Below are positions 15,361-23,184 of a DNA stretch of 27,030 nucleotides, one piece after another. Every line of letters begins with the position of its first letter. Position 1 is the stretch's first letter. A model generated the notes under the pieces. That model did not search any database and was not told the DNA's origin. It saw only the letters and a program-made list of their open reading frames with translations. Made by a program: the position numbers and the translations under genes. Source of the stretch: JBFJVD01 sp041624375 (GTDB lineage Bacteria; Chloroflexota; Anaerolineae; Anaerolineales; E44-bin32); assembly GCA_041624375.1 (NCBI GenBank), contig JBFJVD010000015.1, positions 1-27,030 on the forward strand, read 5' to 3'.

Positions 15361-16301
15361 TTCAGATCCATCACCATCTCACGTTCCAGCCATGCCAACA
15401 GCTCCGCCGCCAGCCGCCGGCGGTCGTCATAGGTTGGCATGAGGGTATTGGTGACCCACACCCGCAGACCCAGCGATTCGATGTCCTTTCGGTGACGATC
15501 ATCTTGATCGTCAATGATCCAGAGCTGGAGCAATCCGGCGTAGTGGGCCGCTGCGGCGGCCGCAGTGGGGCGGATCCCCAACTCGCGAAACATCTTTGCC
15601 GCCGGTCCCTTAACTGCCTCCCCACCTACAATCGGTGATACGCCCACAACCGGCCGGGCGCGGATGGCGTCTCGAAGGCCGGGGATTGCCAGGATCGGAT
15701 CCAGGCTAACCCATGGGTTCGACGGACAGAGGACGACCGAGTCCGCCGCCTCGATGGCCTCCAGGACCCCCGGCGCAGGAGTGGCCTGCTCAGCACCGGA
15801 AAATCGGAATCCGCGCACCTCGGGTTCACAGCGCCGGGCAACGAAATACTCCTGAAAATTCAGCCAACCTTCCGCCGTCTCCACCAGCGTCGGAATGGGA
15901 TCATCGGACGCCGGCAGGATTCGATGTTGAACCCCCAATCGAAGGCAGGCCTGCTCCACGACCTGGCTCAGACGCGCCCCCTCACGCAGCCGGCGGGTGC
16001 GCTCCACGTGCAATGCCAGGTCTCGATCGCCCAGCCGGAACCACGTTGGACCGCCAAGCGCCTCAAGCGTTTCGAGGAAAGCCCAAGTTTCGTCGGCGCG
16101 TCCCCAGCCCGTGACGGGATTGGCAAGCCCGGCCAGGGTGTACATGACCGTATCCAGGTCGGGACAGATCCTCAAACCCAGATGGTCGAAGTCGTCGCCA
16201 ACGTTGACGATCACCGTCAGGCGATCAGGACCCAGGTGGTCGGCAAGACCCTGAACGAGCTTGGCCCCACCCACACCTCCGGCCAGGGCTGCGATCTTCA
16301 T
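15357..16301 (-). CDS. cofD: CofD/FbiA: F420-0 synthase (2-phospho-L-lactate transferase)
   Basis: Joins the guanylylated side chain to the deazaflavin Fo, giving F420-0 or dehydro-F420-0. The 314 residues begin with LAGGVGGAKL (6-15), then VNVGDDFDHLGLRICPDLDT (32-51), the deazaflavin/phosphate-binding region, and SNPWVSLDPIL (194-204), all hallmarks of the family. The length is normal. The ATG overlaps the stop of the nitroreductase gene upstream, and its TGA overlaps the cofC ATG. The Fo synthase genes (cofG, cofH or fbiC) are not in the window and must lie elsewhere if Fo is made by this organism. Confidence 0.95.
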   Translation of the reverse strand: MKIAALAGGVGGAKLVQGLADHLGPDRLTVIVNVGDDFDHLGLRICPDLDTVMYTLAGLANPVTGWGRADETWAFLETLEALGGPTWFRLGDRDLALHVERTRRLREGARLSQVVEQACLRLGVQHRILPASDDPIPTLVETAEGWLNFQEYFVARRCEPEVRGFRFSGAEQATPAPGVLEAIEAADSVVLCPSNPWVSLDPILAIPGLRDAIRARPVVGVSPIVGGEAVKGPAAKMFRELGIRPTAAAAAAHYAGLLQLWIIDDQDDRHRKDIESLGLRVWVTNTLMPTYDDRRRLAAELLAWLEREMVMDLK

Positions 16302-16912
16302 TGCCAGCGAGCCACCTCTTCGAAGGCACGTCGGGAACGATCCCGACCTTCATCCGCCGGGTATCCCAGGGCAATCGCGCCTTGCGGTTCCCAATCCGAC
16401 GGGAGTTCGAGCACGTCCCGAACCAGTTCGGGCACAAACAGCGGAGCACACATCCAGCAAGCGCCCAGACCTTCAGCATGCGCCGAGAGGAGCAGAAAGC
16501 TCCCGGCCATGGCGACACTCTGAACAGCCATCACCCGCTCGGATTCTTGCCGTCGGGCGTCCGGGTACTCATCCATCTGACTCATGGTCAGGCAAACGAG
16601 AATGATCACAGGCGCATTCTGCAGGCGTTCCGCGCCGCGCGCCACCGTCTGTTCGATCTGATCGGCCGGAAGGCCATCCGCAGTAAGATCCTGGACCCAG
16701 CGCGCGCGCATCTGCTCGACGAGGCGCGCGCGCTCGGCCGTCTGACCCAGAATGACGTAGCGCCAGGGCTGCCGATTGTGCGCTGAGGGCGCTCGACCAG
16801 CGGCCTCGATGAGCCGCTTGATGATTTCGGGAGAAATGCGCTCGGGAAGGAAGCGGCGGATGGACCGGCGGCTCTTGATGAGCCGGTAGAGCGCCTCAGC
16901 GCTGCCGCTCAT
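16298..16912 (-). CDS. Nitroreductase-fold protein, FbiB C-domain-like; possible dehydro-F420-0 reductase
   Basis: An FMN-binding nitroreductase of 204 residues: KSRRSIRRFLPERI (13-26), APSAHNRQPWRY (41-52), which is the flavin-phosphate and ring motif, and AMAGSFLLLSAHAEGLGACW (about 133-152). In actinobacterial FbiB this domain is fused to the CofE-like ligase and reduces dehydro-F420-0 made from phosphoenolpyruvate. Here the same two activities are encoded by separate genes in one operon (cofE is two genes upstream), and this gene overlaps cofD by ATGA. That function is inference from context and from memory of FbiB; a generic nitroreductase is the alternative. Confidence 0.85.
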   Translation of the reverse strand: MSGSAEALYRLIKSRRSIRRFLPERISPEIIKRLIEAAGRAPSAHNRQPWRYVILGQTAERARLVEQMRARWVQDLTADGLPADQIEQTVARGAERLQNAPVIILVCLTMSQMDEYPDARRQESERVMAVQSVAMAGSFLLLSAHAEGLGACWMCAPLFVPELVRDVLELPSDWEPQGAIALGYPADEGRDRSRRAFEEVARWQ

Positions 16913-17307
16913 TCTTTCGGGTACACCGAAGTTGGCCGGATACGAAAGATGATCCTCGAGGTACGAATCACTCCCGAATACTCCGCCCTGCCGGTGTACT
17001 TTCCGGCAAGCTGATCGATGTGTTCCCGGGCGCCTTCTTCGGTGTAGTCGACGACCACACCGCGAACCTGCATGTAGCGATACCAGTTCTGAGGATCGAT
17101 GATCGTAAGCGCCACCTCGGGCCGTTCCAGCATGTTGTGGTACTTCACCAGGCCCACTTCCGTGTTCACCCGGATCAGGCCGTCGTGGAGATCAAACCAG
17201 ACGGGGGTCGCCTGGGGCGAGCCATCGCGCATCCGAGTCGCCAGAATCGCGAACGCCGGAGAATCATCCCGAAGCAAGTAGCGCCGGGATTCAGGTGCCC
17301 AGTCCAC
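16909..17307 (-). CDS. PPOX-class, probable F420-dependent FMN-fold protein
   Basis: A small split-barrel (pyridoxamine phosphate oxidase-like) protein of 132 residues. TPVWFDLHDGLIRVNTEV is the typical second and third strand, followed by KYHNMLERPEVALTI. WYRYMQVRGVVV is the next strand and the protein ends in RIRPTSVYPKE. This matches the PPOX-class proteins often predicted to bind F420. The frame extends to 17694 without a stop, but the upstream part is a shadow of cofE. The start GTG at 17307 is chosen over an ATG 7 codons upstream because AGGAGGT sits 7 bases before it. Its stop overlaps the nitroreductase ATG. The 115 bases before it, after cofE, could hold an internal promoter (a TACAAT at 17353-17358 has no good -35). 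Confidence 0.85.
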   Translation of the reverse strand: MDWAPESRRYLLRDDSPAFAILATRMRDGSPQATPVWFDLHDGLIRVNTEVGLVKYHNMLERPEVALTIIDPQNWYRYMQVRGVVVDYTEEGAREHIDQLAGKYTGRAEYSGVIRTSRIIFRIRPTSVYPKE

Positions 17308-17422
17308 GCACAAACCTCCTCGAGCCATAACCAACGGATCCGAAGCAACCGAATTGTACCTTGCGATCATATCCCCGAGCCGGCAGACAGGTGAGCACGG
17401 CGCAGCGTACTCACCCATGATC

Positions 17423-18205
17423 TCAACGGAAGAGATCCTGATCTTCTGGTCGGAGCAGTTCCGGGAGGCCACCCTCCGCGAGCGAGTAGGGAAGACCCCG
17501 AACATGAACCACCGGAAGCCCCTCATCTGCCTGCCCCATGAGGATCGAAGCCGCCGCCGCCATCTCATCCGCCAATCCCACCTGGGTGATCTGAAGCCGA
17601 TCCCCAAACAAGTCTGGCTGGCCACGCAGATCCAGCAGCGCGGGGAAGCCCGCCACCCCGATAGCCACGCCGACGGTGCCCATCCGCCAGGCACGACCGT
17701 GCGAGTCGTTGATGATCACGCCAAGGCGGACCCCTGTGGCGGCTTCAAGGCGCTCGCGCAGGCGCTGCGCCGATGCATCCGGGTTCTCCGGCAGGAGCAA
17801 GACCCAGTCTTCGGGGGCCGCGGGGCCTTCACCGCGTACATTCGAATGATCGACTCCGGCATTGGCACAGATGAAACCCAAACGATGCTCCACGATCAGC
17901 ACGCCGTGGGAGGCGCGGATCACCCTCTGGCTCTCCCCCAGAATCACCTGAACCAGGCGGGGGTCCTTCTCGACCGTTTCCGCGAGCCGGCAGGCTTCTT
18001 CACTGGGCTCGACCTCGGCCAGGTGCACCATCCGCCCTTCCGCCTTAGAGACAATTTTCTGCGCAACGACCAAGAGGTCCCCGTCCTCAAACCACACATC
18101 GGCTCGTTCGAGCCCCTCAATGAGCAGTGCAGCCAGGTCGTCGCCGGCCCGGATCAGCGGCAGGCCCGGGAGCGCAGTCAATGTGAGTCGGGCCGGCACG
18201 TTCAT
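17423..18205 (-). CDS. cofE: CofE: coenzyme F420-0:L-glutamate ligase
   Basis: Adds gamma-linked glutamates to F420-0 with GTP. The 260 residues show VVAQKIVSKAEGR (46-58), FICANAGVDHSN (111-122) and DSHGRAWRMGTVGVAIG (167-183), the three signatures of the family. It corresponds to the N-terminal half of mycobacterial FbiB; no nitroreductase domain is fused to it. The ATG overlaps the stop of the NADP reductase gene (ATGA). The gene order npdG-cofE then cofD-cofC gives a nearly complete F420 tail-assembly unit. Confidence 0.95.
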   Translation of the reverse strand: MNVPARLTLTALPGLPLIRAGDDLAALLIEGLERADVWFEDGDLLVVAQKIVSKAEGRMVHLAEVEPSEEACRLAETVEKDPRLVQVILGESQRVIRASHGVLIVEHRLGFICANAGVDHSNVRGEGPAAPEDWVLLLPENPDASAQRLRERLEAATGVRLGVIINDSHGRAWRMGTVGVAIGVAGFPALLDLRGQPDLFGDRLQITQVGLADEMAAAASILMGQADEGLPVVHVRGLPYSLAEGGLPELLRPEDQDLFR

Positions 18206-18867
18206 GGATTGATCCCCGCCACCCGAATCGCCCCACGCAGGGATCGGTAATGCTTGTTCATCGCAATGATCGTCGCAGCAAGCGCTTCAAGCGTGATCGC
18301 ATGCTCCAGGCCGCCTGCATAGAATGGGCGCAGGCCGAGTCCTTCAATGAGCTTGGCCACCAATTCGAAGTCTGCAGCCTCTTCAGTTGAGACGAGGACG
18401 TCCTGCTCAATCGGCCGGTCCCAATACTTCTCCAGCACGTGCGCAGGCACCGACTGGAAAGCGGCTGCGACTCGCACTTCGGGGCCGAGCAGCTCTTGCG
18501 CCGACTGTGCTGCCGCCGGCGGCGCGGGCGGTCTCGGGTCCCGGAAATCGACCCGGGCCGTCGTATCAATGAGCAGCTTGCCCTGCAGCGGCTCGCGGAG
18601 GCTCTCGAGTGCGGCGCGATGCGCAGTGTAGTTCACGGTCAGAACGCTCACATCTGCCTGACCCACCGCATCAGCGTTATCGAGCCCCATCACAGCTTCC
18701 GTGCCTAGCTTTTCATTGACTTCGGCAGCCGCACGCTCTGCCTTCTCAGCCTCCCGCGACCCGATCAGCACAGGGTAGCCCGCGCGCGCCCAGCGCAGGG
18801 CGAGCGCCGGACCCAGATTGCCGGTTCCCCCAATGAGCGCAATGCGATAGATCAGTCGGTCAGACAT
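18202..18867 (-). CDS. npdG: F420-dependent NADP reductase
   Basis: Moves hydride between reduced F420 and NADP. The 221 residues begin with a Rossmann motif IALIGGTGNLGPALALRWA (about 9-27) and GSREAEKAERAA, where the Ser-Arg pair after the second strand suits NADP phosphate. VVSVLTVNY-like strand and the C-terminal LEHAITLEALAATIIAMNKHY helix follow the family. The ATG at 18867 is chosen over one at 18900 because AGAAGG precedes it and the longer form overlaps the ssnA stop. It starts 29 bases after ssnA and overlaps cofE. It links the F420 pool made by this operon to the NADP pool, and electrons from the hydroxylase may enter either pool. Confidence 0.9.
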   Translation of the reverse strand: MSDRLIYRIALIGGTGNLGPALALRWARAGYPVLIGSREAEKAERAAAEVNEKLGTEAVMGLDNADAVGQADVSVLTVNYTAHRAALESLREPLQGKLLIDTTARVDFRDPRPPAPPAAAQSAQELLGPEVRVAAAFQSVPAHVLEKYWDRPIEQDVLVSTEEAADFELVAKLIEGLGLRPFYAGGLEHAITLEALAATIIAMNKHYRSLRGAIRVAGINP

Positions 18868-18896
18868 ATTCAACCTTCTGCTACTCGGACCACAAA

Positions 18897-20249
18897 TCAA
18901 TCAGCCGGCACGAACTGCTGGTAACGCTCCCAGACATCCGGTGCAAGCTCTCGAGCGCGAGCGGTGATCTCGGCCTCCTCCAGAGTGAGCAGCTGACGAT
19001 CGCGCATCAAGACCTGTCCATCCACCATCGTCATGCTGATCAGCGACTCGTTGAAGCCGAACAGGATATGCCAGGGAAGATTCCCCGCCGTCATGGGCGT
19101 AAAGGGGTGGTAGTCGACCAGGATCAAATCGGCGGCCGCTCCAGGCTGAACGCGGCCTAAGGGCGGATCAAGGAAGACGTTGGCGAGAGCGGCGTTGTTG
19201 TAGGCGCCCATCTGCGCCACGCGGTCGCCTGCCATCCGGCGCGGGTCACGTCGCCAAACCTTGTGCACGAGGTACGTCGTTTTCCACTCATCCCACATCG
19301 TGTTTGAGAAACCGTCGTTCCCCAGGCATACGCGCACGCCAGCGCGCAGCATCGATTCGACGGCGGCGACGCCAACCGCATTGTTCATGTTCGATCGCGG
19401 CTGATGCGTAACCCAAGTGCCGGTTTCCGCCAACAGGTGGATCTCTTGGGTATCGATGTGAACTGCATGCGCGATGATCGACCGGTCGCCCAAGATCCCA
19501 TGCCGCTGGAGGCGATCCACAACCCGATCTCCGTGCATTTCGAGGCTTTGATACTCGTCTTCTTCGTGCTCGGCTACATGGATGTGAAAGCCAACGCCAT
19601 CCGGGGCAGCCTGGCGGCAGGCTTCCAGCGTCTCTTCCGAGAGTGTCAGGCTGGCATGCAGCCCAAAGGACCCGGCCACCCTTCCGCCGGCGACCTGCTC
19701 CTTGGCGCAGCGAGCCAGGAAACGAACGTTCTCGTCGATGCCCTGCCGGGCTTTCTCGGGCCCATCTCGATCGGTGACTTCATAGCAGAGTACGGCTCGC
19801 AGACCAGCCTGGTCGACCGCATCGGCGATGATGTCGAGGGAGCCTGAGATCGTGTTCGGAGAGGCGTGATGATCCACCAGGGTGGTCGTGCCGTGCTTGA
19901 TGGCATCCGCGAGCGAGACCAGCGCAGAATAGCGTACATCTTCCTCGCTCAGCGCTTTGTCCAACGGCCACCAGAGCTTCTTGAGAATCGCCGGGAAGTC
20001 TTGCGGGGCCCGCCCAGGAATAGCCATGCCTCGCGCAAAGGCGCCATAGAAGTGGGTATGGGCGCAGATATTCCCCGGCATCAGGATCTGGCCGCCGGCG
20101 TCGAGGACCTCGTCGTCCGGATACTCCGCTTCGAGCGTGGAGGATGGACCCAGCGCTTCGATCCGGCCGTCGACGATCCGCACAGCATGGCTCTCGAGCA
20201 GGCGATTGGGCGTTTCCCAGGTGATGATCCAGGCATTTGTGATGAGCAT
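18897..20249 (-). CDS. ssnA: SsnA-type aminohydrolase (amidohydrolase superfamily)
   Basis: A 450-residue metal-dependent hydrolase of the SsnA/ATZ-TRZ group, related to chlorohydrolases and guanine deaminases. Metal ligands visible: HTH at 64-66 (ICAHTHFYG), H222/H224 (GFHIHVAEH, with E227), H261 in IIAHAVH, and D312 in LGNDGFSN. The N-terminus MLITNAWIITW and the C-terminal LMRDRQLLTLEEAEI are composite-domain strands. SsnA co-occurs with YqeB, YqeC and selenium-dependent molybdenum hydroxylases; its substrate is not established, and deamination of a purine or similar heterocycle is the likely reaction. It is the first gene of the long operon. No strong promoter was found in the 149 bases before it, and the ribosome binding site is weak. 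Confidence 0.85.
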   Translation of the reverse strand: MLITNAWIITWETPNRLLESHAVRIVDGRIEALGPSSTLEAEYPDDEVLDAGGQILMPGNICAHTHFYGAFARGMAIPGRAPQDFPAILKKLWWPLDKALSEEDVRYSALVSLADAIKHGTTTLVDHHASPNTISGSLDIIADAVDQAGLRAVLCYEVTDRDGPEKARQGIDENVRFLARCAKEQVAGGRVAGSFGLHASLTLSEETLEACRQAAPDGVGFHIHVAEHEEDEYQSLEMHGDRVVDRLQRHGILGDRSIIAHAVHIDTQEIHLLAETGTWVTHQPRSNMNNAVGVAAVESMLRAGVRVCLGNDGFSNTMWDEWKTTYLVHKVWRRDPRRMAGDRVAQMGAYNNAALANVFLDPPLGRVQPGAAADLILVDYHPFTPMTAGNLPWHILFGFNESLISMTMVDGQVLMRDRQLLTLEEAEITARARELAPDVWERYQQFVPAD

Positions 20250-20398
20250 CTGATCTGACCTACATCGACTTTGGGGAAGTCACCCGCAGCAACGGCTCTC
20301 TGGGACCCAGCTGCGCACCAGAAACATATGTGGGGTGAGGATCGGATGTCGGATGGTCGTCGCCACGAGTGAGGGAGTGGTTGCCAAGAGAGGCGTGT

Positions 20399-20806
20399 TC
20401 AGCTGTCCTCATCTTCAGGATCGAAGTCGAGCGCGACGGAATTGATGCAGTAGCGCAGTCCGGTCGGCTGCGGACCATCGTCGAAAACATGCCCGAGGTG
20501 CGATTCGCAGCGGGCACAGACCACCTCCGTGCGAGGGATCCCCAGGTAGCTGGTATCGACCCGCTCTTCGAGGCTTCCGTCCCCCTTCGGGGCCCAGAAG
20601 CTGGGCCAACCGGTGCCCGAGGGATACTTCGTCTGTGAGCTGAACAGCGCTTGGCCGCAGGCCGCACAACGGTAGGTGCCGGCCCGTTTATTGTCGACCA
20701 GCGCTCCGGTGAACGGGCGCTCCGTCCCGGCTTCCCGCAGCACATAATATTGCTCTGGCGTGAGTTTCTGGCGCCATTCCTCTTCGGACTTCTGCACTCT
20801 CTCCAC
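20399..20806 (-). CDS. msrB: Peptide methionine-(R)-S-oxide reductase
   Basis: Repairs oxidised methionine (R form) in proteins. The 135 residues carry the structural zinc cysteines C47, C50, C97 and C100 (CAAC and CARC), the GWPSF substrate motif (66-70), HLGHVFDDGP, and the catalytic C120 in RYCINSVAL. The start GTG at 20806 is chosen because AAGGAG lies 6 bases upstream; the frame is open to an ATG at 20857 but that extension has no family match. It is a single gene, 149 bases before ssnA on the same strand; read-through into the ssnA operon cannot be excluded because no terminator is seen between them. Confidence 0.95.
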   Translation of the reverse strand: MERVQKSEEEWRQKLTPEQYYVLREAGTERPFTGALVDNKRAGTYRCAACGQALFSSQTKYPSGTGWPSFWAPKGDGSLEERVDTSYLGIPRTEVVCARCESHLGHVFDDGPQPTGLRYCINSVALDFDPEDEDS

Positions 20807-20859
20807 GATCTGCTCCTTTCCATGAAAGCCACTACATCGACAAACCCATGACAGCATCG

Positions 20860-20865
20860 ATTATA
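20860..20865 (-). promoter_or_regulatory. Possible msrB -10 box
   Basis: A perfect TATAAT on the minus strand, about 54 bases before the msrB start. The region where a -35 would lie (20882-20888) is GC-rich and shows no TTGACA-like hexamer, so support is partial. Confidence 0.35.
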
Positions 20866-20880
20866 CGATGAAGACTTGGG

Positions 20881-20902
20881 CAGGCCCTGTGGGGAGGGCC
20901 TG
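20881..20902. repeat. Perfect inverted repeat between the metal ATPase and msrB
   Basis: CAGGCCCT and AGGGCCTG, 8 bp each, flank a 6-base spacer. There is no T-run on either side in the minus direction, so it is not a standard intrinsic terminator. A second small hairpin (GCTCGC-AA-GCGAGC, 20927-20940) lies nearby. It may mark the end of the ATPase transcript or be a regulator site at the msrB -35 region. Confidence 0.5.
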
Positions 20903-20974
20903 GAGTCGATCAGGACCGCGCCATCCGCTCGCAAGCGAGCGCGGAATGATTATGCTGCCGGGTGCCGGCTGGGA

Positions 20975-22951
20975 TCAAGCACTGGCCTGAGAACGCCGGC
21001 GCCACTCGGGGATCAACAGGAGGGTGATGAGCCCATTTAGCACGACGACCACAGTGCTGCCTTCGTGGCCCAGCACGCCGAGCGGCAGCGAGAGATCAAT
21101 GGCGAACACGCTGACCATGAGCACCAGGATCACGGCAAGCGAAAAGATGATGTTTTGCCACACGACCTGCCGGGCCTTCCGGCTGAGCTGGAGCGCGTCG
21201 CGCAAATGCTCAATGCGATCGCCCATCAGCACTACGTCGGCGGTTTCAAGCGCAACATCAGTACCAGCCGCACCCATGGCCACGCCGACATCCGCCGTCG
21301 CCAGCGCCGGCGCATCGTTGACACCATCGCCGACCATCGCAATCGGTCCAAGCTGCTGCAGCTGACGGATCAGGTCCACCTTCTCCTCCGGCATCAGTCC
21401 CGCATGGACGCGGTCGATTCCGACCTGCCGGGCGACATTCTGCGCCACCTGCGGCAGGTCGCCGGTGAGCATAGCCACTTCGACGCCATCGGCCTTCAAT
21501 CGGCGGATCGTCTCCGCCGATTCAGGTCGGACTTCGTCGGCCAGGGCGACGAATCCCATCCAGTTGTACCCATCCTTGCCTTCCGGGCAGCCGCCGCACG
21601 ACTCGCATTGAAGATCGCGGACGACGCCGACCAAGGTCCGGCCCCGGTGTTCCAGGTCCTGGCGGGCGGCGCGCAACCGCTCCGGCAGCGGATGGCCATC
21701 CTCAAGGAAGCCGAGACTCCCGAGTCGGACATGGCGTCCATCGACCTGCGAAAGGACCCCGCGCCCGGGCAGGGCTTCAAAGCCTTCGACCACACCGCCA
21801 TTCAGCAGGCCGCGGACGGTAGCCGCCTCGACGATGGCCTTGGCCAGCGGGTGTTCAGAACGGGCTTCAACAGCCGCAGCGACGGCGAGCAGCTCGTCGT
21901 CGCAGGGTTCGCAGCAGGCGATGACTTCGGTGACCTGCGGCCGGCCACGGGTGAGCGTGCCGGTCTTGTCAAAGGCTACCATCCGAATCGCAGCCAGATC
22001 CTCCAGCGCCTTCCCCCCCTTCATCAGGACTCCACCGCGCGCTGCAGAGGCGATCGCCGCCACGAAAGAAGCCGGCACACTGATAACGAGCGCACAAGGG
22101 GAGGCAACCGTCATCAATACCATCGCTGTATAGAAATGGCCGCTGAAGTTCTGCACCAGGCCCAGCAGCGGCGGGAGCAGGATGAATAACGCAATCCCGA
22201 TCAGGATTCCGGCGGCATAGACCTGCTCGAACCGCATCAGGAACCGCTCCGTGGGGGCCTTCTTCTCCTGTGCCTCTTCAACCAGGGCGATGATTCGGGC
22301 AAGCGTGGTTTCTTCCGCCAGCTTGCGGACCTCAACATCCAGAATCCCTTGCAGATTGAGCGTGCCGGTGAACACATCTTCCCCCGGTCCTTTGTCCACC
22401 GGGATGGACTCGCCGGTAATGGGCGATTGATCGACCGAGGAGTGACCAGCCATCACGCTGCCGTCAACGGGGATCCGTTCCCCAGGTTCGATCAGGACCA
22501 GATCGCCGACAGCGATCTCATTCAGCCGGACGGTTTCCGTCCCACCAGCTCGCTTGACGCGCGCCTCCTCTGGATAAAGGTTGAGCAACCCGCGGATGGC
22601 GCTCCGGCTGCGGCCAATTGCGTAGTTCTGCAGCACATTGCTGAGAGAGAACAGGAACAACAGGATCGCGCCTTCGCGCCACTGATCAATGTAGGCAGCG
22701 CCGAGGGCGGCCAGGATCATCAGGATGTCGACATCAATGCGTCTGCGGATCAAGCCCCGCACAGCCGAGCGGGCGCCAAAGAGGCCTCCGGCAAGATAGG
22801 AGGTGATATCAAAGATACGAACCAGCGTCAGCGGCGCGCCCAGCCGCTCCGCAAGATAGCTGGCGATGATCGCCGCCAGCGTCACCAGCACCAGACGCGC
22901 CTGCAGCCACTGCTCAAACCGGCGACGGTCTTCGAACTGAACCTCAGCCAA
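20975..22951 (-). CDS. P1B-4-type metal-transporting P-type ATPase
   Basis: Exports a transition metal ion (Co, Fe(II), Zn or Ni in known relatives) across the inner membrane. Numbered from the TTG at 22951: SPC at 284-286 in the membrane channel, DKTGT (328-332) with the phosphorylated aspartate, TGES before it, GDGVNDAPAL in the hinge, and HEGST (629-633) in the last helix pair. SPC with HEGST and no N-terminal HMA metal-binding domain is the P1B-4 pattern. An unusual CESCGGC (449-455) sits between the nucleotide domain and the hinge, and CCEPC (346-350) follows the phosphorylation site. The TTG at 22951 is chosen because GGAG lies 5 bases before it; an ATG at 22966 is the alternative. It is divergent from the lipoprotein gene. 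Specificity cannot be read reliably. Confidence 0.93.
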   Translation of the reverse strand: MAEVQFEDRRRFEQWLQARLVLVTLAAIIASYLAERLGAPLTLVRIFDITSYLAGGLFGARSAVRGLIRRRIDVDILMILAALGAAYIDQWREGAILLFLFSLSNVLQNYAIGRSRSAIRGLLNLYPEEARVKRAGGTETVRLNEIAVGDLVLIEPGERIPVDGSVMAGHSSVDQSPITGESIPVDKGPGEDVFTGTLNLQGILDVEVRKLAEETTLARIIALVEEAQEKKAPTERFLMRFEQVYAAGILIGIALFILLPPLLGLVQNFSGHFYTAMVLMTVASPCALVISVPASFVAAIASAARGGVLMKGGKALEDLAAIRMVAFDKTGTLTRGRPQVTEVIACCEPCDDELLAVAAAVEARSEHPLAKAIVEAATVRGLLNGGVVEGFEALPGRGVLSQVDGRHVRLGSLGFLEDGHPLPERLRAARQDLEHRGRTLVGVVRDLQCESCGGCPEGKDGYNWMGFVALADEVRPESAETIRRLKADGVEVAMLTGDLPQVAQNVARQVGIDRVHAGLMPEEKVDLIRQLQQLGPIAMVGDGVNDAPALATADVGVAMGAAGTDVALETADVVLMGDRIEHLRDALQLSRKARQVVWQNIIFSLAVILVLMVSVFAIDLSLPLGVLGHEGSTVVVVLNGLITLLLIPEWRRRSQASA

Positions 22952-23104
22952 TGCGACTCCTCGCATCCTCGATTACCGATGCGTTGCTACGCGTGCTCGC
23001 GAAGGATAGCACAAGAATGTTAACCCAGCGGGCACGAGTCGCCCCATCGACTTCGGCGAAGGAGGGAGCCCCTTGACGCTGGGGCTGCTGTGCAACCGGC
23101 AAGA

Positions 23105-23133
23105 TTGCCTTCTCGAGTCTTCGAGGCTATGAT
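23105..23133 (+). promoter_or_regulatory. Promoter of the lipoprotein gene
   Basis: TTGCCT (23105-23110) and TATGAT (23128-23133), 17 bases apart on the plus strand. Transcription would start near 23140, which makes the GTG at 23140 unlikely as the start codon and supports the GTG at 23185. Confidence 0.55.
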
Positions 23134-23184
23134 CGACTCGTGCCACAGGTCTACCTTCGCTCATACGACTGCCGGAGTTCCCAA

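Noticed and set aside
16909..17694. 261-residue form of the PPOX-class protein
   Set aside because: The upstream half is antiparallel-free shadow of cofE in another frame; fold and Shine-Dalgarno evidence place the start at 17307.
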